DNA from: Rhodoferax sp. U2-2l
GTDB lineage: Bacteria > Pseudomonadota > Gammaproteobacteria > Burkholderiales > Burkholderiaceae_C
Assembly (NCBI RefSeq): GCF_020594515.1
Contig: NZ_JAJCTH010000012.1
Span: 1-64,000 of the forward strand
Reading direction: 5' to 3'
Length of the DNA stretch: 64,000 bases
Below the pieces are notes generated by a model. That model did not search any database. It was given only the letters and a program-made list of their open reading frames with translations, and was not told where the DNA came from. The position numbers were made by a program, and so were the translations under genes. Shown here one piece after another: positions 27,305 to 35,880 of this stretch (position 1 is the stretch's first letter; each line of letters starts with the position of its first letter).

Positions 27305-27392
27305 TGACGCTTTCCTACGCTGGCACGACCCAGATCAGGTTCTAAGAGTATTTCTCAGCCACCCGAACCGGGCGGCACCTCTAGCGGGGGGG
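27305..27392 (-). promoter_or_regulatory. TPP riboswitch upstream of thiM
   Basis: Read on the minus strand: CTAGAGGTGCC, GGGTGGCTGAGAAATACTC, GAACCTGATCTGGGTCG and GCCAGCGTAGGAAAGCG, the conserved TPP-aptamer segments in order. The aptamer ends about 40 bases before the thiM start, so control of translation initiation or early termination of thiM-thiE-thiD is expected. Confidence 0.95.
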
Positions 27393-27700
27393 ATTATGAC
27401 GGATGAGCAGCGCCATCCGTTGAACACAGTCTGATGAAGTTTCCTGAAGCCGCCGATTCATCGAATTGCCAAGCCTGCTTCTCACCCAGTTGCGATATTT
27501 AAAACAACAAACGCGGCTTGGCACCAACGTTTGTTTTTCTATCAAGCCCCCCGTGTAACCTGAAGGCAGGCAAGACGAGCAATGGTCGGCAGACTTGAGG
27601 CTGGTCAAGGGTGGCACAGTTTGGCAATTGGTGGCAACACTCAGAAATCCGCTGCTGTGATGCGGTACTCTTGAAACTAGGTACGGATACGGAGGTGGAT
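27393..27700. other. Intergenic region between the thiM riboswitch and the Rossmann-protein gene
   Basis: About 308 bases holding the divergent promoters of thiM and the next gene. It is more AT-rich around 27500-27540 (GATATTTAAAACAACAAACG). The downstream gene's ribosome site GGAGGT is at 27691. Open frames here on both strands have no recognisable protein features, and I see no convincing gene. Confidence 0.5.
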
Positions 27701-28360
27701 ATGCCAACAGGTGATGGGCGGATCGTTTTGGTGGCCGGCGCTACCGGTCTCGTGGGCAGGGAAATCATCGCAGCGCTGTTGGCAGACAAGTCGGTGGACG
27801 TGGTTCACTGTCTGAGCCGCCGACCTCTGGCGCTAAAGCACCCCAAACTCCATGTTCTTGTGGTCGATTTTGCTGCGTTGCCGTCGTTACCCAAGGTTGA
27901 TGAATGCTTTATTGCGTTGGGTACCACCATCAAGGTGGCTGGCAGTCAGGCAGCGTTCAAATCGGTCGACCTGGATGCTGTTGTGGCAGTCGCCAGGGCG
28001 GCCAAGTCAGCCGGTGCAACAAAATTGGGCGTGGTCAGCGCCATGGGTGCCAACGCGCAATCTCGTGTTTTTTATAACCGCATCAAGGGTGAGATGGAGC
28101 TTGCACTGACCAGCTTGGGCTTGCAATGCCTGGTGCTTGCGCGACCGTCCTTGCTGGATGGCAACAGGGCGGCACTGGGTCAACCAGAACGTGGTGGCGA
28201 GGATTTTGGGCTGTTGCTGGCGCGCCGCTTGCGGGTCTTGCTGCCTGCGAACTACCGGGCCATTCTGGCCAAAGATGTGGCGCATGCCCTGGTCCGGGCG
28301 GTCAAGGCGGCCAAGCCAGGCGTGGTGACGCTTTTGTCAGGTGAAATGCAGGGCGCATGA
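27701..28360 (+). CDS. NAD(P)-binding Rossmann-fold protein, HTATIP2/atypical SDR-like
   Basis: 219 residues from ATG 27701, which has a strong GGAGGT ribosome site 10 bases upstream; the open frame extends further upstream without one. The N-terminus carries the dinucleotide-binding motif VLVAGATGLVGREI at about 11-24. The conserved middle reads FIALGTTIKVAGSQAAF near 67-83 and VVSAMGANAQSRVFYNRIKG near 110-129, containing the atypical-SDR Tyr-x3-Lys (YNRIK). It ends after RPSLLDGNRAALGQ and YRAILAKDVAHALV. Substrate is unknown; related proteins are annotated as nucleoside-diphosphate-sugar epimerase-like oxidoreductases. Confidence 0.8.
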   Translation: MPTGDGRIVLVAGATGLVGREIIAALLADKSVDVVHCLSRRPLALKHPKLHVLVVDFAALPSLPKVDECFIALGTTIKVAGSQAAFKSVDLDAVVAVARAAKSAGATKLGVVSAMGANAQSRVFYNRIKGEMELALTSLGLQCLVLARPSLLDGNRAALGQPERGGEDFGLLLARRLRVLLPANYRAILAKDVAHALVRAVKAAKPGVVTLLSGEMQGA

Positions 28361-28446
28361 CGGCATACGCCAAGTCCTAAAAGTTGAAACTCGTGGGATT
28401 GCATGGGTTTTCCATGATGCCGTCCACCTTAAGAACCCCAACGTAG

Positions 28447-28890
28447 TCATTTTGCCTGCATGACTTGGGCCCTAATCTCACCACCCGGGTAAGCCTTGGT
28501 ATGTATATTGACGTACCACTTGCCACTCAACAGATCGTTGGCCTGCTCTGGCGTAATAGTGGCCTGCCCCACGATGGGGCTTTCGACACTGCCTTTGAAT
28601 CCTACGACAACACCTGCATTTTGACCCGGCTCAGCTGGCCCATGAAAATGGGCCGCTCCAGCAAGACCACTGAGACCTGAGTAGACCACTTTCCATGTCA
28701 ACTCATTGGAACCCGTATTCAAAGTCGCTTCGACCGTTCCCATGCCTGCGCTGGTGGCGTTGGGGGCGACAGAAAATGTTCCATTCAGGGCAACTGTATC
28801 GGCGGCATAGGCGATATTTGCGTAACCGGTGAATGCCAACAAGGCAGCACAAACAATTCGTTTGCTCCTGGCACTGGATTGACTGAACAT
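28447..28890 (-). CDS. CHRD-domain secreted protein
   Basis: 147 residues from ATG 28890, preceded by AAGGAAAAATC as ribosome site; the frame extends upstream but only this start gives a signal peptide. Residues 1-29 form a classical signal sequence (basic start SARSKR, hydrophobic IVCAALLAFTGYANIAYA, cleavage after AYA). The remainder is one CHRD domain with the family marks GLSGLAGAAHFHGPA near 72-86, WYVNIHTKAYPGGEIRAQV near the end. CHRD domains occur in chordin and in bacterial exported proteins, some with cupredoxin-like context; the function is unknown. Periplasmic location is inferred. Confidence 0.85.
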   Translation of the reverse strand: MFSQSSARSKRIVCAALLAFTGYANIAYAADTVALNGTFSVAPNATSAGMGTVEATLNTGSNELTWKVVYSGLSGLAGAAHFHGPAEPGQNAGVVVGFKGSVESPIVGQATITPEQANDLLSGKWYVNIHTKAYPGGEIRAQVMQAK

Positions 28891-29121
28891 GATTTTTCCT
28901 TTCGGAGGTGATGGCCTGACCGGGAATTCGGCTTTGCGGCTTTCAGCTGCCATGTTCGCAAAATGCCCTTTTTTGAAAAGCAGGTCATTTTTCAACCACG
29001 ACCACAATAGGGCCACTGCACCAGCAACCTCCGCATATGACTTGGCAACCAGCGATTGCGAGGCCATCAAATAGCAAGCAGATTCGGCGATGTCAATACC
29101 AAAGCGTCGAGGTCAACCGAA

Positions 29122-29841
29122 TCACCCCGCCGTCACCGGCTCCAACACCCGCCAAACCGTTTTCCCCTTGCTGTCCTTGTCGATCTGTTTTAACACGGTT
29201 TCGTGGGCGGCCAGTTCCTGTTCGTTGGCGCTTAACACCGGTAGGTTAAACACCCGCAGGTCCATCAGCGGGGCGCCGTTGCCAGCCGCCTCGTTGGCCG
29301 AGCTGTCGTCCATCAGCAACACGTTTTGCCCGCGCGTGAGGTTGATGAACACGTCGGCCAGCAGCTCGGCGTCCAGCAGCGCACCGTGCAAGGTGCGGCC
29401 CGAGTTGTCGACCTCCAGGCGGTCACACAGGGCGTCGAGTGAATTGCGTTTGCCTGGGTACAGCTCCTTGGCCATGACCAGGGTGTCGGTCACGCTGGCA
29501 ACAATCTCGCGCACCTTGGGGTGGCCGAGTTTGCCAAACTCCATGTCCAGAAAACCCAGGTCAAACGGCGCGTTGTGGATGATCACCTCGGCACCGGTCA
29601 GGTAGGCCAGCAGGTCGTCGGCAATCTCCTCAAACTTGGGTTTGTCCTTGAGGAACTCGGTGGTGATGCCGTGTACCTTGAGCGCTTCTTCATGGCTGTC
29701 ACGCCCCGGGTTCACATAGATGTGGCGGTTGTTGCCGGTGAGTTTGCGGTTGACCATCTCCACACAGCCGATTTCGATGATGCGGTCGCCGTTGTCGGCA
29801 GACAGGCCAGTGGTTTCGGTGTCGAGGAAAATTTGGCGCAT
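29122..29841 (-). CDS. dnaQ: DNA polymerase III epsilon subunit (3'-5' exonuclease)
   Basis: 239 residues. DEDDh exonuclease motifs are in order: Exo I IFLDTETTGLSADNGDRIIE at 4-23, Exo II HNAPFDLGFLDMEF near 93, and Exo III LEVDNSGRTLHGALLDAELL near 145-164 with the catalytic His and Asp. The C-terminal part would bind the alpha subunit. It proofreads for the replicative polymerase. In many proteobacteria dnaQ is next to rnhA, but here rnhA is 29 kb away. A structured repeat (R2) lies upstream. Confidence 0.96.
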   Translation of the reverse strand: MRQIFLDTETTGLSADNGDRIIEIGCVEMVNRKLTGNNRHIYVNPGRDSHEEALKVHGITTEFLKDKPKFEEIADDLLAYLTGAEVIIHNAPFDLGFLDMEFGKLGHPKVREIVASVTDTLVMAKELYPGKRNSLDALCDRLEVDNSGRTLHGALLDAELLADVFINLTRGQNVLLMDDSSANEAAGNGAPLMDLRVFNLPVLSANEQELAAHETVLKQIDKDSKGKTVWRVLEPVTAG

Positions 29842-29923
29842 GGGTTCGGATCAAAAAAAGGAGTCTAACTCGCAGGGCGTACCGCCCACCCAATCTGCTG
29901 GTGCCAAAAACAGCGAACGGCTA

Positions 29924-30027
29924 GCAGCGTGCGTTGGGTGTCCGGCGCAGCGACACAAAGGAGGAGGCTTAAGGCGCAGCCGCAAGCCGGGGGACAGTCG
30001 CGGAGTCGGACGCCCAGCGTGCGCTGC
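29924..30027. repeat. Structured repeat family R2, copy A
   Basis: Arms 29924-29944 and 30007-30027 are imperfect inverted copies (GCAGCG...GTCCG against CGGAC...CGCTGC). The pairing continues inward through CGAC/GTCG, and an inner GGCTT/AAGCC hairpin caps a loop with GGAGGAGG. A second member with the same internal sequence is at 57223-57325. It lies just after the fdx stop and upstream of dnaQ. Confidence 0.7.
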
Positions 30028-30065
30028 GGGTTAAAACAAGCGCGAAAGGTCGACGGCGAAGACCC

Positions 30066-30404
30066 TCAGTGATTCTCTTTGGCGTGGTTGATCGAGTACT
30101 TGGGTATCTCAATCACCACGTCTTTTTGCGCCAGGATCGCCTGGCAGCTCAGGCGCGACTGCGGTTGCAAGCCCCAGGCGCGGTCCAGCAAGTCGTCTTC
30201 TTCTTCCTCAGACGGCGCCAAAGAGTCAAAACCCTCCTTCACGATCACATGGCAGGTGGTGCAGGCACAACTCATCTCGCAGGCGTGTTCGATGTTGATG
30301 TGGTGCTCCAGCAGCGCCTCGCAGATCGAGGTGCCGGCCGGAGCAGTCACCTCGGCGCCTTGTGGGCAGTATTCGGCGTGGGGCAGGATTTTGATGGTGG
30401 GCAT
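30066..30404 (-). CDS. fdx: ISC-system [2Fe-2S] ferredoxin
   Basis: 112 residues. The ligand pattern C-x5-C-x2-C...C is visible as CEMSCACTTCHV at about 42-53 and the later LSCQAI near 85, typical of adrenodoxin-like Fdx of the isc operon. It supplies electrons for Fe-S cluster assembly on IscU. It is the last gene of the operon, separated from hscA by 60 bases that contain a palindromic element. iscX is not present after it. Confidence 0.95.
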   Translation of the reverse strand: MPTIKILPHAEYCPQGAEVTAPAGTSICEALLEHHINIEHACEMSCACTTCHVIVKEGFDSLAPSEEEEDDLLDRAWGLQPQSRLSCQAILAQKDVVIEIPKYSINHAKENH

Positions 30405-30414
30405 AGTTAAATTG

Positions 30415-30459
30415 TTGGGGTCAGAGCACTTTGGCCGCGCAAAGTGGCCTGACCCACAA
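30415..30459. repeat. Palindromic element between hscA and fdx
   Basis: TTGGGGTCAGAGCACTTTG, loop GCCGCG, then CAAAGTGGCCTGACCCACAA. The arms pair at about 17 of 19 positions. The TGGGGTCAGAG arm resembles repeats linked elsewhere to REP-type transposases; no such transposase is in the window. It sits inside the isc operon and could attenuate or process the transcript before fdx. Confidence 0.75.
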
Positions 30460-30464
30460 TGTCC

Positions 30465-32405
30465 TTAGATTGTTTCGATATTTTTACCGGACAACGCGCG
30501 CTGGATGCCGCGGTTCATGCGCAACGCGGCAAAGGCTTCGGTTTTTTTGGCCAGCACCGCGGTGATGGCTTCGATGGCGGCCGGGTCTTCCAGATCGCAC
30601 GCGGCACGCACCTGGCGCATGAGTTGCTCGATCTCGGCGCGCTGGGTTGCATCCAACAAATCACCGTCAGCCGCCAGCGCGCTTTGGGTGGCCAGAATCA
30701 TACGGTCGGCGTCCACACGGGCCTCGACCACGGCGCGCACAAACATGTCGCGCTCGGCCGAGGTAAAGCTGTCTTGCAGCATGCGGGTGATGAGTTCGTC
30801 GCCCAGGCCGTAAGAGGGTTTGACGGTGATGTGCGCCTCGACCCCGCTGACCTGCTCCAGCGCCGAGACACTCAGCAGGCCGTCGGCATCCACGGTGAAG
30901 GTGACGCGGATGCGCGCCGCACCAGCGGTCATTGGCGGGATACCGCGCAGGGTAAAGCGCGCCAGGCTGCGGCAATCACTCACCAGGTCGCGCTCGCCCT
31001 GCACCACGTGCAACGCCAGCGCGGTCTGGCCGTCCACATAGGTGGTGAAGTCTTGCGCCTTGGCGGTGGGGATGGTTTCGTTGCGCAGCACAATGCGCTC
31101 GACCAGGCCACCCATGGTTTCAACCCCCAGGCTTAAGGGGATCACGTCCAGCAGCAGCAAATCGCCGCCGGGGTTGTTGCCAGCCAGCTGGTTGGCCTGG
31201 ATGGCAGCGCCGAGCGCCACCACCTCGTCAGGGTTCAGGTTGTTGAGCGGCGGCTGGCCAAAGAATGCACCCACCGCTTTTTGAATGTGCGGCATGCGGG
31301 TGGAGCCGCCGACCATGACCACACCTTTGACGTCATCAGCCGACAGCTTGGCATCGCGCAGCGCCTTGCGCACCGCGCTCAGGGCGCGGGTGGTAAGCGG
31401 CTGCGTGGCGGCGTCAAAGTCCGCACGTTTGACGTTAAAAGTGACTTCACCTTCCGTCAATGCGGCGTGAAATGTGGCTGACTCTGCCGCCGTGAGCGCT
31501 TCTTTGCAGGCCCGGGCTGCGGCTTTGAGGGCGGCTTTGTCGGCCGGACTGCGGCTGGTCGCGTTGCCGTAGTTGGCGCAACTGGCGGCGCACTGGGGCT
31601 CCACACCCAAATTGCTGCACACGTTGACGGCGCTTGCAGATGGCTCGGCCACCTGTGCCAGCACCCAGTCGGCCAAAGCGTGGTCGTAATCGTCGCCACC
31701 CAGGGCCGAGTCGCCGCCGGTGGCCACCACCTCAAACACGCCTTGTGTCAGCCGCAGGATCGAGATGTCAAACGTGCCGCCGCCCAAATCGAAGATGGCA
31801 TAAACGCCCTCACTGGCGTTGTCCAGCCCGTAGGCGATGGCTGCCGCGGTGGGCTCGTTGATCAGGCGCAGCACGTTGATGCCTGCCAGTTGCGCGGCAT
31901 CTTTGGTGGCCTGGCGCTGGGCGTCATCAAAATAGGCCGGCACGGTGATGACCGCACCATACAAATCGTCGTTGAAGGTGTCTTCGGCGCGGTAGCGCAA
32001 GGTGGCCAGGATGTCACCACTCACCTCGACCGGCGACTTTTCACCCTGCACGGTTTGCAGGCCCAGCATGCCAGCGTGGTCCACAAACTGGTAAGGCAAC
32101 TTGCCCGCCAGCGCCACGTCTTTCAGGCCGCGGCCCATGAACCGCTTGACCGAGGCAATGGTGTTGACCGGGTCATCGGTCCCCGCCGCCACCGCGTCCC
32201 AGCCAATTTGCCGCGCGCCACCGGGCAGGTAACGCACGACCGAGGGCAAGATGACCCGGCCTTCGCTGTCTGGCAGACATTCAGCCACGCCGTGGCGTAC
32301 TGAGGCCACCAGTGAATGGGTGGTCCCCAGGTCAATGCCGACCGCAATGCGGCGCTGGTGCGGGTCAGGCGTCTGGCCTGGTTCAGAAATTTGGAGTAAC
32401 GCCAT
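30465..32405 (-). CDS. hscA: Fe-S assembly chaperone HscA
   Basis: 646 residues, slightly longer than usual HscA (about 616-622). The Hsp70 ATPase signatures are [14 protein letters not shown] near 22, [13 protein letters not shown] near 205 and [18 protein letters not shown] near 350, followed by the substrate-binding domain. HscA with HscB helps cluster transfer from IscU, whose LPPVK recognition motif is present here. Part of the extra length is an insertion around residues 255-285 carrying Cys263, Cys272 and Cys276 in the ATPase domain, which is unusual. It follows hscB by 38 bases. Confidence 0.96.
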   Translation of the reverse strand: MALLQISEPGQTPDPHQRRIAVGIDLGTTHSLVASVRHGVAECLPDSEGRVILPSVVRYLPGGARQIGWDAVAAGTDDPVNTIASVKRFMGRGLKDVALAGKLPYQFVDHAGMLGLQTVQGEKSPVEVSGDILATLRYRAEDTFNDDLYGAVITVPAYFDDAQRQATKDAAQLAGINVLRLINEPTAAAIAYGLDNASEGVYAIFDLGGGTFDISILRLTQGVFEVVATGGDSALGGDDYDHALADWVLAQVAEPSASAVNVCSNLGVEPQCAASCANYGNATSRSPADKAALKAAARACKEALTAAESATFHAALTEGEVTFNVKRADFDAATQPLTTRALSAVRKALRDAKLSADDVKGVVMVGGSTRMPHIQKAVGAFFGQPPLNNLNPDEVVALGAAIQANQLAGNNPGGDLLLLDVIPLSLGVETMGGLVERIVLRNETIPTAKAQDFTTYVDGQTALALHVVQGERDLVSDCRSLARFTLRGIPPMTAGAARIRVTFTVDADGLLSVSALEQVSGVEAHITVKPSYGLGDELITRMLQDSFTSAERDMFVRAVVEARVDADRMILATQSALAADGDLLDATQRAEIEQLMRQVRAACDLEDPAAIEAITAVLAKKTEAFAALRMNRGIQRALSGKNIETI

Positions 32406-32443
32406 GGTTCTTAAAAGGTGACAGGGCCCGTGGGGCCGGAGGC

Positions 32444-32965
32444 TCAGGTTTCAATCTGGTCGAGTCGGGTGTTGACATCGTCTTCAAAACGCTCAACAAA
32501 CATCAGTGCGCGCACTTGGGCCACAGCCTGGTCAAACGCTTGCTGGTCGTCAATCAGACGCTCTATGTCTTTTAGCATGTCACGCTTGGCGCGTTGCACC
32601 TGCTGGCTGATTCGTTCAAGGTCTTGTGCACCTTGCGCCTCGTCGAGTTCTTCACGCCATGCCATCTGTTGCATCAGAAAAGCAGGAGGCATGGCCGTGT
32701 TGTTTTCGGCATTGACCGGGGCGCCGTTGAGTTCACACAGATAGGCTGCGCGTTTGAGCGGGTCTTTCAGGCGCTGGTAAGCCTCGTTGATACGCACCGA
32801 CCACTGCATGGCCACCCGCTGGGCGGCAGCGCCCTGGTCGGCAAACTTGTCCGGGTGGGCCTGTCGCTGAAGATCCTTCCAGCGGGCGTCGATGGCAGTA
32901 CGGTCCTGGCCAAAGCGCCGCACCAGCCCAAACAGCTCAAAATCGTCAGATTGGAGGGATTTCAA
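32444..32965 (-). CDS. hscB: Fe-S assembly co-chaperone HscB
   Basis: 173 residues. The N-terminal J-domain has the HPD motif in [12 protein letters not shown] at about 34-45, followed by the C-terminal helical domain that binds IscU ([11 protein letters not shown]). HscB stimulates HscA ATPase and delivers IscU. It lies 18 bases after iscA and 38 bases before hscA in the isc operon. Confidence 0.96.
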   Translation of the reverse strand: MKSLQSDDFELFGLVRRFGQDRTAIDARWKDLQRQAHPDKFADQGAAAQRVAMQWSVRINEAYQRLKDPLKRAAYLCELNGAPVNAENNTAMPPAFLMQQMAWREELDEAQGAQDLERISQQVQRAKRDMLKDIERLIDDQQAFDQAVAQVRALMFVERFEDDVNTRLDQIET

Positions 32966-32983
32966 TTGAGTCGCACCGTCGCT

Positions 32984-33307
32984 TCAAACACGGAAAGACT
33001 CGCCACATCCGCAACGGTCTCGCTCCTTCGGATTGTTGAACTTGAAGCCCTCGTTGAGCCCTTCGCGCGCATAGTCGAGTTCGGTGCCATCCAGGTACAC
33101 AAAACTCTTGGGGTCCACGATGACCTTGACACCGGGCAAGTCAAGCACCATGTCTTCCTCACCGACGCTGTCCACATATTCCAGCGTGTAGGCCATGCCC
33201 GAGCAGCCGGTGGTCTTGACGCCCAATCGAACGCCCACACCCTGCCCACGTTTGGTCAGGTAGCGGGCGAGCTGCGCAATCGCCTTGTCTGTCAGCGTTA
33301 TAGCCAT
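32984..33307 (-). CDS. iscA: A-type Fe-S carrier IscA
   Basis: 107 residues, standard length. The three conserved cysteines are in TTGCSGMAY near 34 and CGCGESF near 99-105. A-type proteins carry clusters to apo-targets. It lies between iscU and hscB in the canonical operon order. Confidence 0.96.
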   Translation of the reverse strand: MAITLTDKAIAQLARYLTKRGQGVGVRLGVKTTGCSGMAYTLEYVDSVGEEDMVLDLPGVKVIVDPKSFVYLDGTELDYAREGLNEGFKFNNPKERDRCGCGESFRV

Positions 33308-33374
33308 GGTGTCTTGAGATCTTTGATTCAGTGCACCACCCCAGCCAGGTCAGGCCGGGGCGGGGTGATGGAGA

Positions 33375-33773
33375 TTAAGCGGTTAATGCGTCAGTGTGTT
33401 TTTGGCGGTAGTCGTTGACTGCGGCCTTGATGGCGTCTTCCGCCAAAATCGAACAGTGGATTTTGACAGGTGGCAAGGCCAATTCTTCGGCAATCTCGCT
33501 ATTTTTCAGCGCGGCGGCCTGCTCCAGCGTCTTGCCCTTGACCCACTCGGTGACCAAGGAGCTGGACGCAATGGCCGAGCCGCAACCGTAGGTCTTGAAG
33601 CGTGCGTCTTCAATCACGCCGGTCTCGGGGTTGACCTTGATCTGCAGCTTCATCACGTCGCCGCAGGCCGGTGCGCCCACCATGCCGGTGCCGACCGAGT
33701 CGTCGCCCTTGTCAAACGAGCCAACGTTGCGGGGGTTTTCGTAGTGGTCGACTACTTTTTCAGAATATGCCAT
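33375..33773 (-). CDS. iscU: Fe-S scaffold protein IscU
   Basis: 132 residues. The three ligand cysteines appear in GAPACGDVMKL near 37, TYGCGSAIASS near 63 and KIHCSILAEDA near 106. The HscA-recognition motif LPPVK directly precedes the third cysteine, consistent with the hscBA genes downstream. Clusters are assembled on this scaffold from IscS sulfur. It is separated from iscS by a 130-base gap that contains an intergenic hairpin repeat. Confidence 0.98.
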   Translation of the reverse strand: MAYSEKVVDHYENPRNVGSFDKGDDSVGTGMVGAPACGDVMKLQIKVNPETGVIEDARFKTYGCGSAIASSSLVTEWVKGKTLEQAAALKNSEIAEELALPPVKIHCSILAEDAIKAAVNDYRQKHTDALTA

Positions 33774-33828
33774 GGTTGTTCTCCTTCAAATCTGTCTCAA
33801 AAAACGCGGCCTAAGCCAGAGATGCCGT

Positions 33829-33897
33829 GGAACCGGCTTTGCCGGGCCGCTGGCATCGCCCCCTTGAGGGGGAGGCGGCGCCAGCCGACACAGGGGT
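33829..33897. repeat. Intergenic hairpin repeat between iscS and iscU
   Basis: Two adjacent inverted repeats, CCGGCTTTGCCGGGCC and CGCCCCCTTGAGGGGGAGGC, followed by GACACAGGGG. I recall very similar segments between genes in other Comamonadaceae, so it is probably a dispersed element. It lies within the isc operon and could stabilise or process the mRNA. Confidence 0.65.
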
Positions 33898-33903
33898 GTT
33901 TGT

Positions 33904-35124
33904 CTAATGTGCTGCCCACTGGATCGTGGAAATATCAATGCCTTCTTTGTACATGTCCCACAGCGGACTCAACTCGCGCAGCTTGGCCACATTGAGCTTG
34001 ATGGTCTCGACCGCGTAGTCGATGTCAGCCTCGGTGGTCCAGCGGCCAATCGTCATGCGCAGGCTGCTGTGGGCCAGTTCGTCGCTGCGGCCCAAGGCGC
34101 GCAGCACGTAGCTGGGCTCCAGGCTGGCCGAAGTGCAGGCCGAACCGCTGCTGACCGCCAAGCCCTTGATGCCCATGATCAACGATTCACCTTCCACATA
34201 GTTGAAGCTCATGTTGAGGTTGTGCGGCACACGCTGGGTGAGGTGGCCGTTGATGAACACCTGCTCTACATCTTGCAGCCCGGCCAGCATGCGGTCATGC
34301 AGTGCCTGGATGCGGACGTTTTCCTCACCCATTTCTTCCTTGGCAATGCGGTAGGCCTCGCCCATGCCCACACACTGGTGCGTTGGCAAAGTGCCAGAAC
34401 GCATGCCGCGCTCATGACCGCCACCGTGCATTTGCGCCTCAATGCGGATGCGTGGCTTGCGGCGCACAAACAATGCACCAATGCCTTTGGGGCCATAGGT
34501 TTTGTGCGATGTCAGGCTCATCAAATCAATGGGCATCTTGCTGATGTCAAACGCCACGCGACCGGTCGCTTGCGCCGCATCCACATGAAAGATCACGCCC
34601 TTTTCACGGCAAATGGCGCCGATGGCCGCCACGTCCTGAATCACGCCAATCTCGTTGTTGACATACATCACGCTGGCCAGGATGGTGTCGGGGCGAATGG
34701 CGGCTTTGAACACCTCCAAATCAACCAAGCCATCGGCCTGCACATCCAGGTAAGTCACCTCAAACCCCTGGCGCTCCAGCTCGCGGCAGGTGTCCAGCAC
34801 CGCCTTGTGCTCGGTTTTGACGGTGATGATGTGTTTGCCTTTGGACTGATAAAAGTGCGCGGCACCTTTCAAGGCAAGGTTGTTGGACTCGGTGGCGCCG
34901 CTGGTCCAGACAATCTCGCGCGGGTCGGCGCCGATCAAGGCGGCCACGTGCTCACGGGCTTTCTCGACAGCGGCTTCAGCCTCCCAGCCCCAGGCGTGAC
35001 TGCGGGACGCCGGGTTGCCAAAATGCTCGCGCAACCAGGGGATCATCGCGTCCACCACCCGCTGGTCGCAGGGGTTGGTGGCGCTGTAATCCATGTAAAT
35101 CGGAAAGTGCGGTGTGCTGTCCAT
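33904..35124 (-). CDS. iscS: Cysteine desulfurase IscS
   Basis: 406 residues from ATG 35124, giving the standard N-terminus with [13 protein letters not shown]; an earlier in-frame start is less likely. The PLP lysine is in [16 protein letters not shown] near 206-221, and the flexible catalytic cysteine loop is [20 protein letters not shown] near 328-347. IscS mobilises cysteine sulfur for Fe-S clusters and tRNA thiolation. It follows iscR by 31 bases. Confidence 0.97.
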   Translation of the reverse strand: MDSTPHFPIYMDYSATNPCDQRVVDAMIPWLREHFGNPASRSHAWGWEAEAAVEKAREHVAALIGADPREIVWTSGATESNNLALKGAAHFYQSKGKHIITVKTEHKAVLDTCRELERQGFEVTYLDVQADGLVDLEVFKAAIRPDTILASVMYVNNEIGVIQDVAAIGAICREKGVIFHVDAAQATGRVAFDISKMPIDLMSLTSHKTYGPKGIGALFVRRKPRIRIEAQMHGGGHERGMRSGTLPTHQCVGMGEAYRIAKEEMGEENVRIQALHDRMLAGLQDVEQVFINGHLTQRVPHNLNMSFNYVEGESLIMGIKGLAVSSGSACTSASLEPSYVLRALGRSDELAHSSLRMTIGRWTTEADIDYAVETIKLNVAKLRELSPLWDMYKEGIDISTIQWAAH

Positions 35125-35155
35125 AGGTAACTCTCTGGCAGGTTGACGTGAAAAC

Positions 35156-35689
35156 TTAGATTTTGGAGAAGGCGTTGCCCAGGGCAAATACCGAGTTGGG
35201 GGCATTCACCCGCATCGGCTTGATCGGCATGCTGGCAATGGCGCGCTTGAGATTGGGCTTTTCTTCCAGCTCAAAACCCTTGGCCAGTTGCTCGTCCACC
35301 AGCTTTTGCAGGCTGACCGAATCGAGAAACTCCACCATCTTGACGTTGAGCGAGTCCCACAAGTCGTGCGTCATGCAGCGGTGGCCTTCGCCCAGGCAAT
35401 TACCCTTGCCTGCGCATTGGGTTGCATCCATCGGCTCGTCGACCGAGGTGATGATTTCGGCAACGGTGATATTGTTGGCCGACTTGGCCAATGTGTAGCC
35501 GCCGCCCGGGCCGCGGGTCGACTCCACCAACGCGTGGCGGCGCAGCTTGCCAAACAGCTGCTCAAGGTAAGACAGCGAAATCTGCTGGCGCTGGCTGATG
35601 GCTGCAAGCGTGACGGGCCCCGACGATTGGCGCAGCCCAAGATCAATCATCGCAGTAACCGCAAAACGGCCTTTGGTGGTGAGACGCAT
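35156..35689 (-). CDS. iscR: Fe-S-responsive transcriptional regulator IscR
   Basis: 177 residues from ATG 35689, which yields the family start [14 protein letters not shown]. An Rrf2-type winged helix occupies the first ~80 residues, and the [2Fe-2S] ligands are in [14 protein letters not shown] near 92-105 followed by the His ligand region MTHDLW. Holo-IscR represses its own operon; the matching operator lies 40-64 bases upstream. It is the first gene of the isc operon. Confidence 0.97.
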   Translation of the reverse strand: MRLTTKGRFAVTAMIDLGLRQSSGPVTLAAISQRQQISLSYLEQLFGKLRRHALVESTRGPGGGYTLAKSANNITVAEIITSVDEPMDATQCAGKGNCLGEGHRCMTHDLWDSLNVKMVEFLDSVSLQKLVDEQLAKGFELEEKPNLKRAIASMPIKPMRVNAPNSVFALGNAFSKI

Positions 35690-35728
35690 GGCAAGCTCCT
35701 GACGTTTTGTTGAAAACCAGCCGACAGA

Positions 35729-35753
35729 TTTGTCGACTAACGCACTCAAGTAT
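35729..35753 (-). promoter_or_regulatory. IscR type 1 operator
   Basis: Minus-strand reading gives ATACTTGAGTGCGTTAGTCG followed by ACAAA, close to the type 1 consensus with inverted GACT...AGTC halves. The position 40-64 bases upstream of the iscR start suits promoter occlusion and autorepression of the isc operon by holo-IscR. Confidence 0.75.
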
Positions 35754-35831
35754 ACCAAAAACCCAGCGCTGCAGTCGGGTAAATAGACTGAATGGTAATT
35801 TTGTAAGGGTATTCAGCGGCTTCTTATGAAT

Positions 35832-35880
35832 TAGATAGCACCTAGCCATTGATATAAAAGGGCTAGAGGCCAGTTTTAGC
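35832..35880 (+). repeat. Dispersed palindrome family R1, copy 6
   Basis: ATAGCACCTAGCCATTGATA, then AAAAGGGCTAGAGGCCAGTT. It starts directly after the uvrB stop codon and lies between uvrB and the isc operon promoter, where the hairpin might also aid termination of uvrB. Confidence 0.75.

Noticed and set aside
27381..27789. Minus-strand open frames between the thiM riboswitch and the Rossmann gene
   Set aside because: They overlap the riboswitch and the start of the real gene and show no protein features.
33907..35130. 407-codon open frame antisense to iscS
   Set aside because: Mirror of IscS codons; no domain, no ribosome site, and the minus-strand gene is unambiguous.
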